A stretch of 64,000 bases of DNA from the NCBI GenBank assembly GCA_038501625.1, contig JAZAYU010001063.1, positions 31,041-95,040 of the forward strand. Direction: 5' to 3'. Source of the stretch: Corbicula japonica (lineage: Eukaryota > Mollusca > Bivalvia > Venerida > Cyrenidae). The position numbers and the translations under genes are program-made. The notes beneath the pieces are model-generated. The model worked only from the letters and a program-made list of their open reading frames with translations. It was not told the DNA's origin and ran no database searches. Shown piece by piece: positions 48,297 to 60,975 of this stretch; the stretch's first letter is position 1, and each line of letters begins with the position of its first letter.

Positions 48297-48719
48297 ACAA
48301 TTAGTATCCTCTAAATCCTGAATATTTTTGGTTAAATTTGGTATGTTGCATATCTAAAATTGGTACCTTGTTATTGAATATTTATTTTAATATTTTATAT
48401 ATAAGAGACAGATTTCAAATGAAGTATTAAGACGTCTTTTCAATTAATTTGAAGGGAATTATCTATTGGAAATAAAGATTTCGGTAGGTACACGCTCTCT
48501 TACCTTCAATCAATTTTTGGCTTGTCCGGATCTGAACGGTTATACGCATTATTAAGCTATCAAAAAAGTGCTAAATGATTATCGTTAATTTGCGCTTTAA
48601 CGCTGCATGGAAATAACAATGCAACCAATTAAAACCAACCTAGCGAACACTAACAGCAAGCAATAGCGCCTCGCGAACGGATATGAAGTTGGGCATGCGC
48701 AGTCGTGTGTATTCTACTT
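48297..48719. other. No gene seen
   Basis: AT-rich sequence. GGGCATGCGCAG near 48690 resembles an NRF1-type site just before the first tandem unit. Confidence 0.35.
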
Positions 48720-51700
48720 AGGCGGCTGACGCCATTAACCGGTCCAAAGTTCAGTTTCCGACACACACTGTACCTAGTCTATGAAATCAATCCAGAACAA
48801 CAACCTGAAACAGAAATCAGTGTTTACTGTAAACATATGGCTATAAGCTACTCAGGCAACATAAATTCAGGCTATGAAGAACTCATGAAAAATCACGAAA
48901 CCTTAAATCTTGCATAATATTAATGTCCAACCGACAACTCACAGAAATGGTTGCTTTCAGTCCAGCTGAAACAGCATATTCAGAAAAGAATATAGCCAAT
49001 AGCTGCCATCCCTACCGATTTTCCGCAAAATTAATCCAAAAACATGCAACTGAATTTCTGACGCGGAAACAGATTACTTTACAGGTTTTCCCTAGTTTCG
49101 AATTCAAGCCCCTGCATCACACTGATCATCACCTGGCTGCTTTTGGTTTCTAATAGTTATTAAATAAATATATTCCAAATACCTTGAAAACACAAAACCT
49201 GTATCTATTATTAATTTAGGCTTGATAAATGCCAAAATATCTTCATAATATGCCCTATTTCATAAATTCTACATGGCCAGTTCGAGTAAGTGGCTATCTT
49301 ACTGGTATGTGCATCCTTAAAGAGACATACATTTTTGACTTAACATATATCTTAGAGTTGCATCAATTCTGCAGACTAACTGTAACAAAATAAGACTAAA
49401 ATCATACACCTGAATTCATATTCAAGTCAGATATGGCAATTTAAGTCAAGACAGTATTCATGAAAAATGTGCATTATTTGTACAGAAATTGAACTGTACC
49501 TTATTTACCAACAGTGACTATTTACAATTTGCTAAAATTCATATTTCAATTAGTACCAGTGTAACATTCTGATGTTTTTCAAGCACCATCCACATTTACA
49601 TTGCTGAAAATCATTCAAAATAAGCCCATTGTTAGGTCTAAACAGCTCTGCTGGGTGATCAAAAATCAGCAACTGCATAAATTCTGGCATTTTTCTGATC
49701 CCCTGACAGGCTCTCGGATACTGAATTGCTTCAAACACCTCTGCAGACCACTTTACTGATACTTATGATGTCAAAATCTGCCCAGTCAACTGTCTCAACA
49801 TGTATTTGTACTCTGTCATGTTATATTGTAACTTGTTTGGTGACATGCTTGAAATACCTGTCATCAAAGTTTACATACATTAGAGTGCCCATTTGGGTAA
49901 ATCCATAATATGTACAGAGTCAAAGCCAGCTATTATTAAAAAGAGCTATGGCATGCTTGCTACAAGCACCTGAGTAGCTACTGCATTTTTGGTACAAAGT
50001 CTGTCTGACATAACTTCAATCGGATGTGACATTTTTAGTGGTTTTTTACCAACAGCGACAATTTCAGAGTCGCTCGGACGACACAAATTGGCTGTCCCCT
50101 GTTTAAAAAGAGGGAAACGACAAAAATGTTGATTGAACATTATTTTTTGCATGCGAAACATACTTTCGTAACATAAGAAATAATGCCTTGAAGAAAAGCG
50201 TCAAATTTCAGACTTTCTACTTGAAAAAAAAATATACAGGACTTTGAACCAGACATCTCAGCATACCACCAAGTCTGAGTTACCTTCCCTTAATGCTGAC
50301 TGCCAGACATTTTTTTTAAATAAAGCAGACATAAAATTGATCGTTTTGTGTAATACTCATTCTGGACAGACATTTTAAGCTTTAAAATGCCATACCTGAC
50401 AATATTTGTAAATCAGCACTTTTCTTTAAGGCGGCTGACGCCAGTAACCGGTCCTAATTTTACAGTTTCCAACACACACTCTGTACCTAGTCTATGAAAT
50501 CAATCCAGAAAAAACAATCTGAAACAGAAATCAGTGTTTACTGTAAACATATGGCTTTAAGCTATTCAGGCAACATTAATTCAGGCTATGAAGAACTCCT
50601 GAAAAAAAATCAAAGGAACACTGAAACACAGTCCAAGCATCACTTTTGCACAGTCGACTGGGGCAAAAATCACGAAACCTTAAATCTTGCATAATATTAA
50701 TGTCCAACCGACAACTCACAGAAATGGTTGCTTTCAGTCCAGCTGAAACAGCAGATTCAGAAAAGAATATAGCAAATAGATGTCATCCTACCGCTTTTCC
50801 GCAGAATAAATCCAAAAACATGCAACTGAATTTCTGACGCAGAAACGGATTACTTTACAGGTTTTCCCTAGTTTCGAATTCAAGCCCCTGCATCACACTA
50901 ATCATCACCTGGCTGCTTTTGGTTTCTAATAGTTATTAAATAAATATTTTCCAAATACCTTGAAAACACAAAACCTGTGTCTATAATTAATTTAGGCTTG
51001 ATAAATGCCAAAATATCTTCATAATATGCCCTATTTCATAATTTCTACATGGCCAGTTCGAGTAAGTGGCTATCTTACTGGTATGAGCATCCTTAAAGAG
51101 ACACACAATTGACTTAACATATATCTTAGAGTTGCATCAATTCTGCAGACTAACTGTAACAAAATAAGACTAAAATCATACACCTGAATGCATATTCAAG
51201 TCAGATATGGCAATTTAAGTCAAGACAGTATTTATGAAAAATGTGCATTATTTGTACAGAAATTGCACATTACCTCATTTACCAACAGTGACTATTTACA
51301 ATTTGCTAAAATTCATATTTCAATTAGTACCAGTGTGACATTCTGATGTTTTTCAAGCACCATCCACATTCACTTTGCTGAAAATCATTCAAAATAAGCC
51401 CATTGTTAGGTCTAAACAGCTCTGCTGGGTGATCAAAAATAAGCAACTGCATAAAGTCTGGCATTTTTCTGATACCCTGACAGGCTCTTGGATACTGAAT
51501 TGCTTCAAACACCTCTGCAGACCACTTTACTGATACTAATGATGTTAAAATCTGCCCAGTCAACTGTCTCAACATGTATTTGTACTCTTTCATGTTATAT
51601 TGTAACTTGTTTGGTGACATGCTTGAAATACCTGTCATCAAAGTTTACATGCATTACAGTGCCCATTTAGGTAAATCCATAATATGTACATAGTCAAAGC

Positions 51701-52865
51701 CAGCTATTATTTAAAAGAGCTATGGCATGCTTGCTACAAGCACCTGAGTAGCTACTGCATTTCTGGTACAAAGTCTGTCTGACATAAATTCAATCGGATG
51801 TGACATTTTTAGTGGTTTTTACCAACAGCGACAATTTCAGAGTCGCTCGGACGACAAAAATTGGCTGTCCCCTGCTTAAAAAGAGAGAAACGACAAAAAT
51901 GTTGATTGAAGATTATTTTTTGCATGCGAAACATTCTTTCGTAACATAAGAAATAATGCCTTGAAGAAAAGCGACAAATTTCAGACTTTCTACTTGAAAA
52001 AAATATACAGGACTTTGAACCAGACATCTCAGCATACCATCAAGTCTGAGTTACCTTCCCTTAATGCTGACTGCCAGACATTTTATTTTAAATAAAGCAG
52101 ACATAAAATTGATCGTTTTGTGTAATACTCATTCTGGACAGACATTTTAAGCTTTAAAATGCCATACCTGACAATATTTGTAAATCAACACTTTTCCTTA
52201 AGGCGGCTGACGCCAGTAACCGGTCCTAATTTCACAGTTTCCGACACACACTCTGTACCTAGTCTATGAAATCAATCCAGAACAACAACCTGAAACAGAA
52301 ATCAGTGTTTACTGTAAACATATGGCTATATACTCAGGCAACACAAATTCAGGCTATGAAGAACTCCTGAAAAAAAAATCCAAGGAACACTGAAACACAG
52401 TCCAAGCATCACTTTTGCCCAGTCGACTGGGGCAAAAATCACGAAACCTTAAATCTTGCATAATATTAATGTCCAACCGACAACTCACAGAAATGGTTGC
52501 TTTCAGTCCAGCTGAAACAGCAGATTCAGAAAAGAATATAGCAAATAGCTGTCATCCATACCGATTTTCCGCAAAATAAATCCAAAAACATGCAACTGAA
52601 TATCTGACGCGGAAACAGATTACTTTACAGGATTTCCCTAGTTTCGAATTCAAGCCCCTGCATCACACTGATCATCACCTGGCTGCTTTTGGTTTCTAAT
52701 AGTTATTAAATAAATATATTCCAAATACCTTGAAAATACAAAACCTGTATCTATAATTAATTTAGGCTTGATAAATGCCAAAATATCTTCATAATATGCC
52801 ATATTTCATAATTTCTACATGGCCAGTTCGAGTAAGTGGCTATCATACTGGTATGTGCATCCTTA
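48720..52865. repeat. 1.7-kb unit in tandem, 2.4 copies
   Basis: Units start GGCGGCTGACGCCA at 48721, 50430 and 52202 (1709, 1772 and ~664 bp). Copy 1 lacks a ~63-bp block (AAGGAACACTGAAACACAG...) bounded by AAAATCA repeats that copies 2 and 3 keep. The third copy ends abruptly just before the next gene. Identity is above ~95% by eye, so the duplication is fairly recent. Confidence 0.9.
51324..51641 (-). other. Conserved ORF inside the tandem unit (105 codons)
   Basis: Copy 2 is open for 105 codons, including VFEAIQYPRACQGIRKM and FDHPAELFRPNNG. In copy 1 the same frame (from 49738 and upstream) keeps the protein with a few replacements but has one stop. I do not recognise it. It may be an exon of a duplicated gene, since consensus splice sites could flank it. 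No function is proposed. Confidence 0.35.
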
Positions 52866-52877
52866 CTTAAAAAAATA

Positions 52878-55800
52878 ATGGCTTCGAGCATGCGCAAACA
52901 AGACACTCTTGCAAGTGCGGCCATTACTCAGTATTTTGTATCGTGTAGCAGTTTGTTGAAAATTACCATGGTAAAACGAAATAACAACTTTAACCATGAA
53001 TGAAACTCAAGTTCTTTGAATTTTTCTGTTATAGAATATAAAATATTTGTCGAAATCCTTTGATTAAGCGGTGAATTTTGTTATGACCTGACACACGCTC
53101 GTTAGAGTCCTAGTGCTAAGTTACTGAATATGATTGATTAAAACATATTTATTGCCCCCAAAATACAGCAATTGTAATTGGGTCACAAGTTCTCAGCATA
53201 TTTATAACGGTCCTCCCCATACAATGAATTTACAAATATTTTTAGTCTTTTAGTATTTATACAATTACATTATTAATGGCTTATTTAATATTTGATTTAT
53301 TAAGGTAATTCACTTGCACAACATACAGTTCTGATGATTATGTCACAGGGTAAGAAAGAATGTGCAGCCAGACCTGGACTTGAACCCCCGGGACCCCTCG
53401 CTTGCAGGGCGTGTGCTCTCACGCGTGACTCAAACAAGGGGGTCCTATTGGAAATTTGTCTACGAATTCCAAAGCAGGCATCTTAGACTAACCATGCATT
53501 GTTGTCACGGTCCCTTGTTGGGCGCAAAATGTCACAGGGTGTAAAAAATGTGCAGCCAGACAGGGACTCGAACCTGGGACCCCTCCCTTACAGGGTGAGT
53601 GCTCTCCTGACTGAGCTATCCATCAGCTTACACATCTTCTCCCCAGACAGTGACTTGATTCTTATCATGACATACACCCCTCATATTTGGAAATTCGTTA
53701 TTGAATTCGAAAGAGTTATGTGTAATTAATTTTCTTTTACAGGCTGTTGGCCGAACCTGCTAGCTATCACTGGCCCACCTTGGGCAGCAAATGTCACAGG
53801 GTGGGAAAGAATGTGCAGTCAGACCGGGACTTGAATCCGGGACCCCTCGCTTACAGGGCGAGTGCTCTCTGTCTACCACTTGCACATCTTCTCCCCAGAT
53901 AGAGACTAGATTCTTACCACAACTTATTCCCGAAAATAGAAAATTAGCCCTCGAATTCCAGAGGGTATATAAACAATTGCAGGCATCTTAGACTAACTAT
54001 TCAATTTTGTCAAGGTCTCCCGTTGGGTGCCAAATGTCACAGGGTGAGAAAGAAAGCCTGACCTGGACTCGAACCCCTCTCTAACAGGGTGAGTGCTCTC
54101 CCGACTGAGCTTTCCATCTGCTTACACATCTCCCCAGATAGTGACTAGATATCATATCATGACAATGATGAGGTGTGAAAATAAAATTAATGTTTTTTTT
54201 AACAATTTTCTAAAATACTGTTGTTATATTATAAATATTGATGATAACATGGACAATTGTTGAAAGAAAATGAATTTTGTTAGAAAAGTAATAAATGTTA
54301 TTTATGTTGTCTAATCCGTGTGTCAAAATAAAGCACTTTCTACTCAAATAAAGCACTTTCTACTCAAATAAATAAAAAATACATGAAATTAATTACAATA
54401 TCCAGTTCAATGTTCCCTCTATGGCCAACCAGTTTTATTTTTTTCCATATCTTGTTTATTTATTAAAATTTAACTCCTCGGGTAAATAGGTCAGTACTTT
54501 TTACATCAAAATATTATTATCACAGTTGCAATATGAATGTTCATCTTTTTAGGAGTTCAGCTTTGGAGAGTTTTCGGACGCCCCTAAAGAAATCAAGATC
54601 TTGCTTGAGCAGCCCATTTATGTAAGAATGTTGTTTTAATTTAGGATTAATAACTTCCTAACTATAAATGATAAATGATTTGAGATTTAGAATTGAAACA
54701 TCTGAGAGAAAATGTGTTTCATCGAGGATTTAACACTTTCCTGTGTATATAATGTTGTTTATCGTATAGATCCAGATCAGCTGGCTCATATGTACCATAT
54801 GATTAGGATCTACACTGTTTGCATCATTGTCAGAAATAATCTAATGAATCAGAAAGTGTTAACACATCTTTAAAAGCACAGACAATAATACAAATTTCCA
54901 TGTTCAGTACCATACATAATTCTTAGCTTTATATAAAAGACGAAGTAATTATGTGGGACTAATATATAAGTTGTAGCAATTACAGCCCTTAAATAAAATC
55001 CTCACTGTTCCTTTTTTGCAACTACATTAAAGTCAACAAGACTGGATATACAGCTGTCTCTGATATTTATTTATGGTAAACATTTGTAATAAATGATTGT
55101 TAATTTTTTTTGCAGGATCAGAGATTTGCCAGGCATTCAGCCAAGGTAGTATTTTCATAACTGTTAATATTGAGTAATTTTCAGGAACAAAACTTTATTT
55201 TCAAGCTAATTTAATTTCTACATGCCTTGTTTCTGTACTTTATCATTACGTGCACATGAAGTATATGTTATTGTTTATTTAGAGCTTTGTATCAAAACTA
55301 AAGCACAGCTTGGCACCTGTTTAATTTTTCATTCAAATCATTTTGCTTCTACCACCTACTTAAAAGTTTTAAAGTAGAAGATGTGCATTTGCAGATATAA
55401 TAACGGTTATAGCAGACAGGTATATTTTATGCAAACAGACATTAATACTTTCATTTTCCCCTTTAAGGTTCTTATTAAATAGGTAAGTTCTCAATTTGTT
55501 TTCAGAGGACAGCAGTTGAGTTCCAGGAAGGGGAATGGCAGGTGCCAGCAAAGGTTGCTAGACCTCAGGTATAAGTTCAAAATCAGACAAATCAGTTACA
55601 ATTTAGCTGGTTAAAGAAATGTTTGAAAATATTACTTTGCTAGTAAAGTAACTTTCAATGGTTGCAAAAATGCATAATTTGTAAAATTGGCATAACTTGG
55701 TTTTGTTGGTGAAAATTGCTAGGGAAATAAAATGTTCTTGCAGTAGATTTCCAGAGTCAGGTTGTGAAATACTTATATGATATCGGACAAAGCTAGTTGA

Positions 55801-57476
55801 ATTTGATAACCTCCCAGATTGCTGCTGTCAGTCTGCATAATATATAGGAATTTTTAATTGCTGTAAGTTTAAAAGACTGAAATATCTATTTGTTACCACA
55901 TTTTGTCAAGACTTTAAAGGGCAGAATAATACTATGGTGTCTTAATTATTCAAATTATTAAGAAGGTAAATGCATTTAAAATTGTGAGAAGAAAAAAAAT
56001 CAGGGTGCAGTGGCGTCTTGTATTTTATATGTCTCCACAAATTCAGATACATATCGAGTTGCACTCTTCTGTATTTCAGCCATACATCTATCCCCCAAAT
56101 CATGTGGCATCAACTCCCTCAAAGAAAATAATTTTTCCTGAGACTATTCTTTATTATAATTATGGCCCATTGTTACAAATGTTCTTGTAGTTGTGGGGGC
56201 ATGAGTGTCCGAGGACACATTCTAGTTTAAGACTGACTCTGAAGCAAGTAATGTTCATAAGCAATACTATTATGTTACAGCAAGTTGAACAGCCAGATGA
56301 TGGGTAATTTTGTTATGGGTTGTAATATTTCCTGTTTTGCATTTGTATATAAAATTGAAATGTTAACCCTTTCCTTTATAGATACAACTTTCTTGCATGG
56401 GTTAACAGTTTAGATCCAGATCAGCCAGCACCTCTGTGTCTTCTGATTAGGATTTAAACTGTTCATTTTTGGATTTGATAGGTTATTTCCTACCTAAATG
56501 TGACCTGTGCAGATCCTGATCCGACAGCATGGATGTGCCAGCTGATACAGATCTACACTAATTGAATATGTGCAAAATATATATATATAGGGAGGAAATG
56601 GTTATTATTTCAAAAATTATCTTTGTTCCTAGTCATTCTTTTTTGTACTTGGATTTTAGTGCAAAAACTTGACATGGGCTATTACTTAGCCATTTTTCAA
56701 TATTTCTTCATCAAACTTTCAACATTACAACATGCATTTGATGATGCCAAGTTCTTCAGGTCGAGATGGAATTATGCCTCTATTGTATATTCATTTTTAT
56801 TGCGACATAGTACATGACCCAGAGATGGTCACAAGTTTTCAACTGAACACCCATCTAGTGAAGAAAGTAACACCATATTATACATGCTATCATACTGCTT
56901 TAATAATTATTTAGAACACTAAAACATTTCTTCAATTTTATACACTGATGCCCTTGATGGTTGTATTTTTTTAGTTAGTTACTGCTATCAAATAGCTTTT
57001 CTCCAAAAAGGCAAAATAAATACAGGCTAGACAATTACAAAGAAAATGTTAATTGAAGGAATGTTTTGGTGTTTATTTGTTACTGTTTGTTAGGTGTTTG
57101 TTCAACTGATTGCAGATACTGTACTAGTTTTGAAAATATAATTTCATTTTAATGACAAAACATAACTGAATTTATCCACTACATAATCAGTCTATAATGT
57201 CAGCCTTTCTGTTTAATTAATCTCACTATTAAATAAATGACTTAAATGTCAGTGACAGAAACAAAGATACCGTTTGTTCATACCAACTGACTTTGTCAAC
57301 TTGCATATTTTATAACTTTTAGTTGTCTTTTGCACCCAATTTTTTCTGTAGAAAAAGATTTTTTTCTGATTTTTTTAACCACTGATTGAAATTAAGAACT
57401 TTGCTGTTTCAGAAGAGTGAGGATTGATGCTGTACAAGCAACGGTTATAGTGAGGCCCTCTTCATGTATTTTCCAT
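52878..57476 (+). CDS. Six-exon 5' part of a host-like gene leading into the transposase ORF
   Basis: Exons are 52878-52970, 54553-54621, 55116-55145, 55506-55568, 56281-56303 and 57413-57476, total 342 bp = 114 codons. Every intron is GT-AG, with donors such as GTAAGA, GTATAA and GTGAGT and pyrimidine-rich acceptors. The frame is unbroken across all junctions and into 58108. The start may be ATG 52878 (A at -3, G at +4) or ATG 52968, which sits right at the donor after ACC. Exon 2 begins EFSFGEFSDAPKE; exon 6 holds RVRIDAVQATVIVRP. I do not recognise the product; it is hydrophilic and mildly basic with no signal peptide or membrane segment. Introns hold a tandem SINE array and three related MITEs. 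The model is from splice consensus only. Confidence 0.6.
52888..52896. promoter_or_regulatory. NRF1-like motif near the gene start
   Basis: GCATGCGCA matches the core of the palindromic NRF1 site. It overlaps the first possible codons, which would fit a start at ATG 52968 with this as promoter/5' UTR. A similar site precedes the tandem repeats near 48690. Confidence 0.35.
53340..54170 (-). mobile_element. Four tandem tRNA-derived SINE units
   Basis: ATGTCACAGGG starts units at 53340, 53529, 53791 and 54034 (189, 262 and 243 bp, then a partial). Each holds a minus-strand B-box-like GGTTCGAGTCC variant (for example at 53566-53577) and an A-box-like TAGCTCAGTCAGGAGAGC (best in unit 2). They lie in intron 1 of the gene. 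Confidence 0.7.
54731..54861. mobile_element. Small MITE, TAACACTTTC ends
   Basis: TAACACTTTC and its exact inverse GAAAGTGTTA bound 131 bp containing GATCCAGATCAGCTGGC, related to the MITE at 22512. Confidence 0.6.
56363..56604. mobile_element. CCCTTTCC-type MITE
   Basis: TTAACCCTTTCC inverts to GGAAATGGTTA. It has an inner GATCCAGATCAGCCAGCAC block and lies in the intron after the 56281 exon. Confidence 0.6.
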
Positions 57477-57848
57477 GTGAGTATGACATATTTTGAACAT
57501 CATGTTTGCAAAAATATAATAATAGTATTTTAAGCATTTTGCTAGTTCAGCTGAAAGCTATCTTGCTCACATTTCAAAGTTTGTATGCACTTTGAACTAA
57601 TATGGATATCAACTTCAAACAATGGATCTACATCATTTCCTAAATCTCCTTAAAAACTTTCAAATTTCTTAACATAATATGGATATGAACTGCAAGTCCG
57701 ACGCTCTACCATGTTGCCTTAAGGCTAGCTCTATTGCAAGATAGTACAAGTGGGGTACTAACTTAACCTTAGCCAGGTTACAGTAAACAATGTAATACAA
57801 TAATTTTGCCAGCAATTGATTAAATTGTACCAGTTCAAATGTGCTTAT

Positions 57849-58083
57849 TTAACCCTTTCCTCCATAAATTAACATTCTTACACATGTGCAACTAGGGAAG
57901 ATCCAGCCCAGCTGTCACATCCATGCCATCTGACCTGGATCTGCACTGGTGGCATCTTGGTTTAGAAATAAGTTAATGAGTTTAAAATTAAACAGTGTAG
58001 ATCCTGATGAGACGGCATAATTGGGCCGGCTGATCTTGATTAATATTAGCAATCAGTGTATCTGTGGAGTAAAGAGATAATTA
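57849..58083. mobile_element. CCCTTTCC-type MITE beside an acceptor
   Basis: TTAACCCTTTCCTCCATA inverts imperfectly to GTGGAGTAAAGAGATAA. It ends ~25 bp before the acceptor at 58107, so it may supply part of the branch/pyrimidine region. Confidence 0.6.
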
Positions 58084-58107
58084 ATATTGTTATATGGTTG
58101 ATTGTAG

Positions 58108-60975
58108 CCTAGAGAACAGCTGACTGGTGGCCGTAGGGAAACCCTGACTGGTGGTGGCCCAGACAAAACAAAAGGTAAAAACAAAAAGAAATCATTAAGA
58201 TCTTCAATTACTATTTTGAATTCATTGATTAATGACGGAAATATAAAGAACCTCTCATCTCACGGACCATATGGGGAAGCTTGTGACTTGTTGAAAATGA
58301 AGAATACAAAACCTAACAGAAAACGTTTGCAAACTTATTTCGCAAGAAACAAGCTTTCAGATATGGCCTGTGAGAAGGGTCAATTAAACAAGTTACAAAT
58401 TTCACAACCAGTAAATTTAATTGAAAAGCCAAGGCGTACAATCAAGCCTGCAAGAAAATTTTCAGACACATTTTATAAAAAAGAAAATAATAACACTGAT
58501 GAGACGTACTGTGTGTGCAATGCAACAAACAAAAATTGGGAAGAAGGTGGTGCTATGGCTAAATGCGATGCTTGTAACCAGTGGTACCACTACAAATGTA
58601 TTTGTGGCCCAAAACTTAAACTAAATAAAAATTTTGTTAGTGGAAAAAATGTTAAATTCATTTGTGGAATGGAGAATTGTAAGTATAAACAAGGTATGTT
58701 GTCAGTTAAAGGGGCACTTTATAAATTACTGAAAAGTACAAGTTTTAATCAAAGAACAAAGATTGTTTCTGATAATGCAAATAATGAGTTGAAAACAACA
58801 GCTGAAAACTCTCAAACCCTTTGTAAAAATGAAAATGATCCAACTGATAATATTTCAAATGATAATACATTGCTTCTAAACAAAGAGACAATATTAATGA
58901 ACACTGAGCTAATTAAGAGCCAAAATTCTGCAAGTGAGAATATTGAACTTTTGTCATCAGAAAATTTAATAAGTATTCCACCAACTTCAGTAAAAGGTAG
59001 TTATAAAGGTTTAGTAAATAAAGAACATTCTAATGGCCCCAATATTTCTCTGAATATTCAAGATAGCATAAATGAATTAGACTTTTGTACTTCTGGTTGT
59101 TTAGAAAAAGACAGTGTAGATAAATTCAGCAAAGAAAAACCACATACAAATATGTTAGATGTCAGTAATTTAAGCAATGTTTTCAAATCATCGCATAACA
59201 ATAATTCAGATATTAAATCTTTAAGCAAGATATGGGATGATATTAAAAACATCAAACTCAATGTGGATCAGTTCAATTACAAAAATGGTGATGCATGTGT
59301 AGAAAATGAATATTTAAAACTTGATGGTTTACTTGACAAAAACTTAGACATGCTTGATAGTTTTCATTTTAAAAAGGATGAAGTAGGACACAAACTAAAA
59401 AAACAAATGGTTGAACTAATTTTGTCATTATGTGACCTTCTAGCTGAAAAAAAGAATAAAGAAGAATACAAAAGCTCAGAAATTTATGATGACTGTGAAT
59501 CTAAGTCTGATTCCAGTTTGTTTTCAAAAAATACTATGTCATCAGTATTAGGAATAGAGATTCCAGAAAGATTTTTTACTTATGAGTTACCAAGCAGTGT
59601 ATCATGTTCATTTAATCCTGATGTGTGGAATAAACTTGTATTAGAAAAAAATAAGCGTTGCTTTAAGAGAAATTCATGGCAAGATTATTTCATTAATTGT
59701 CTGAAGGAAAGTAACCCATACTGTGTCTTTAACTTTGATTATCATAGAGTATCAGTTGCTAATATTCGTAAAAAAAGGGTTGATGGCCCAATTTTTATTG
59801 CTGCTGGTCATTGTAAATTTATTGATTGCCAGTGCAAATTCAGTTTAAAAATGTTTAAAGAAGATTTAGTCCAAATACATTATTCTAGTAATGTAAAGCA
59901 TGACATTAAAGAAAAACATTCAAGACACATATCAGGTAAAGGCAGGGAAAATTTAAAGAATAAGTTTAAATTAGGTGTAAAACCTTTGGCTATGTACCTT
60001 GATAAATTTAATGAATGTACTCCAGAACAGTTAATCTCGGGTAATAGAGATGGTATTGGCAATAATTCAAAAGTATTTGCACAAATTGCATCAGAATCAC
60101 GTCAAGTAGGTAGGGAAGATGCTGATTTAATAAAAAGTTTAATAACATTAAAAGATCAAATGAACAAAGAAATAACTGGAGGTTTCTTTCAAAAAATATC
60201 AGTCTATCCTATGTATATACTGTATTGGTCTGATCATGGTCTTGAAATATTTAATGATAGGGCAAACAAATCTTCATTGTTTTGGGATGCCACAGGCAGT
60301 GTTGTTAGGAATAATGATGATGGTAAAAGATATTTATATTATGAAATGGCTATAAATAATCCAGTTAAAGGAAAAATGGGAATTCCAGTAACATCAATGA
60401 TATCAGAAAACCAAAGTTTACCAGTAATACTTGATTGGTTGCAATCTTTTAGACATGCACAAAAGAAAAAATTTGGACATTCTAGGTCATTAATCTACCC
60501 TAAAACAATAGTAAGTGATCAGTCTATGGTTTTTATTCTTGCTGCTCTGAAAGAATTTATTAATGAAAATCTTGAGCAGTACTTACATAGAACTTTTAAA
60601 ATAGCTGAGGGAAAAGCATCACTTACAGAAATGAAAAAGACAGTTTTGCATTTATGTACAAGTCATTTCATGAAAACTGTGAAACGCTTTCTTTCACAAA
60701 AAGATGTTAGTAATAAAAAAATTCCCTTTTTCTTGTATACAATTGGACTTTTAATTCACTGTTCATCTTTAAATGATTTAAAGGAGTTACTATTTGATAT
60801 TTTCATTGCAGTTGGTTCAAAATACCTTTCTGTTAAGAGTAGTTTCTATGTTGAAAGACTATTAAGTAAAATTAACAAATTTGATACATCTGCAATTGAT
60901 TTAAGCATAACTACATTTGATTTTGAAAATGAATTAGGACATGAAATGACTGTTAATCCCAATGCTTTAATGTTA
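58108..60975 (+). CDS. PHD finger + MULE-like DDE transposase, large exon
   Basis: Acceptor GATTGTAG ends at 58107, and the frame is open to the retroelement edge near 60975. Numbering from the in-frame ATG at 58216: a basic stretch (~30-82, KPNRKRLQ, KPRRTIKPARK) precedes a C4HC3 PHD finger (C99, C101, C117, C120, H125, C128, C150, C155, with WYH). A long Asn/Ser/Lys-rich linker follows, then a small Cys cluster (GHCKFIDCQCKF) before the catalytic core. D691 in FWDATGSVV, D768 in VSDQSMV and C814/H817 (CTSHF) fit the D...D...CxxH pattern of MULE-type transposases; the Glu would lie after the insertion (62135). The PHD finger suggests chromatin-guided targeting; this is inference. No stop or frameshift occurs in ~950 codons. 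Confidence 0.72.

Noticed and set aside
58159..58180. AAAAG|GTAAAA at 58172 as the donor ending the host gene
   Set aside because: Not excluded, but the frame continues without a stop into the PHD-transposase ORF, so a continuous exon is preferred.
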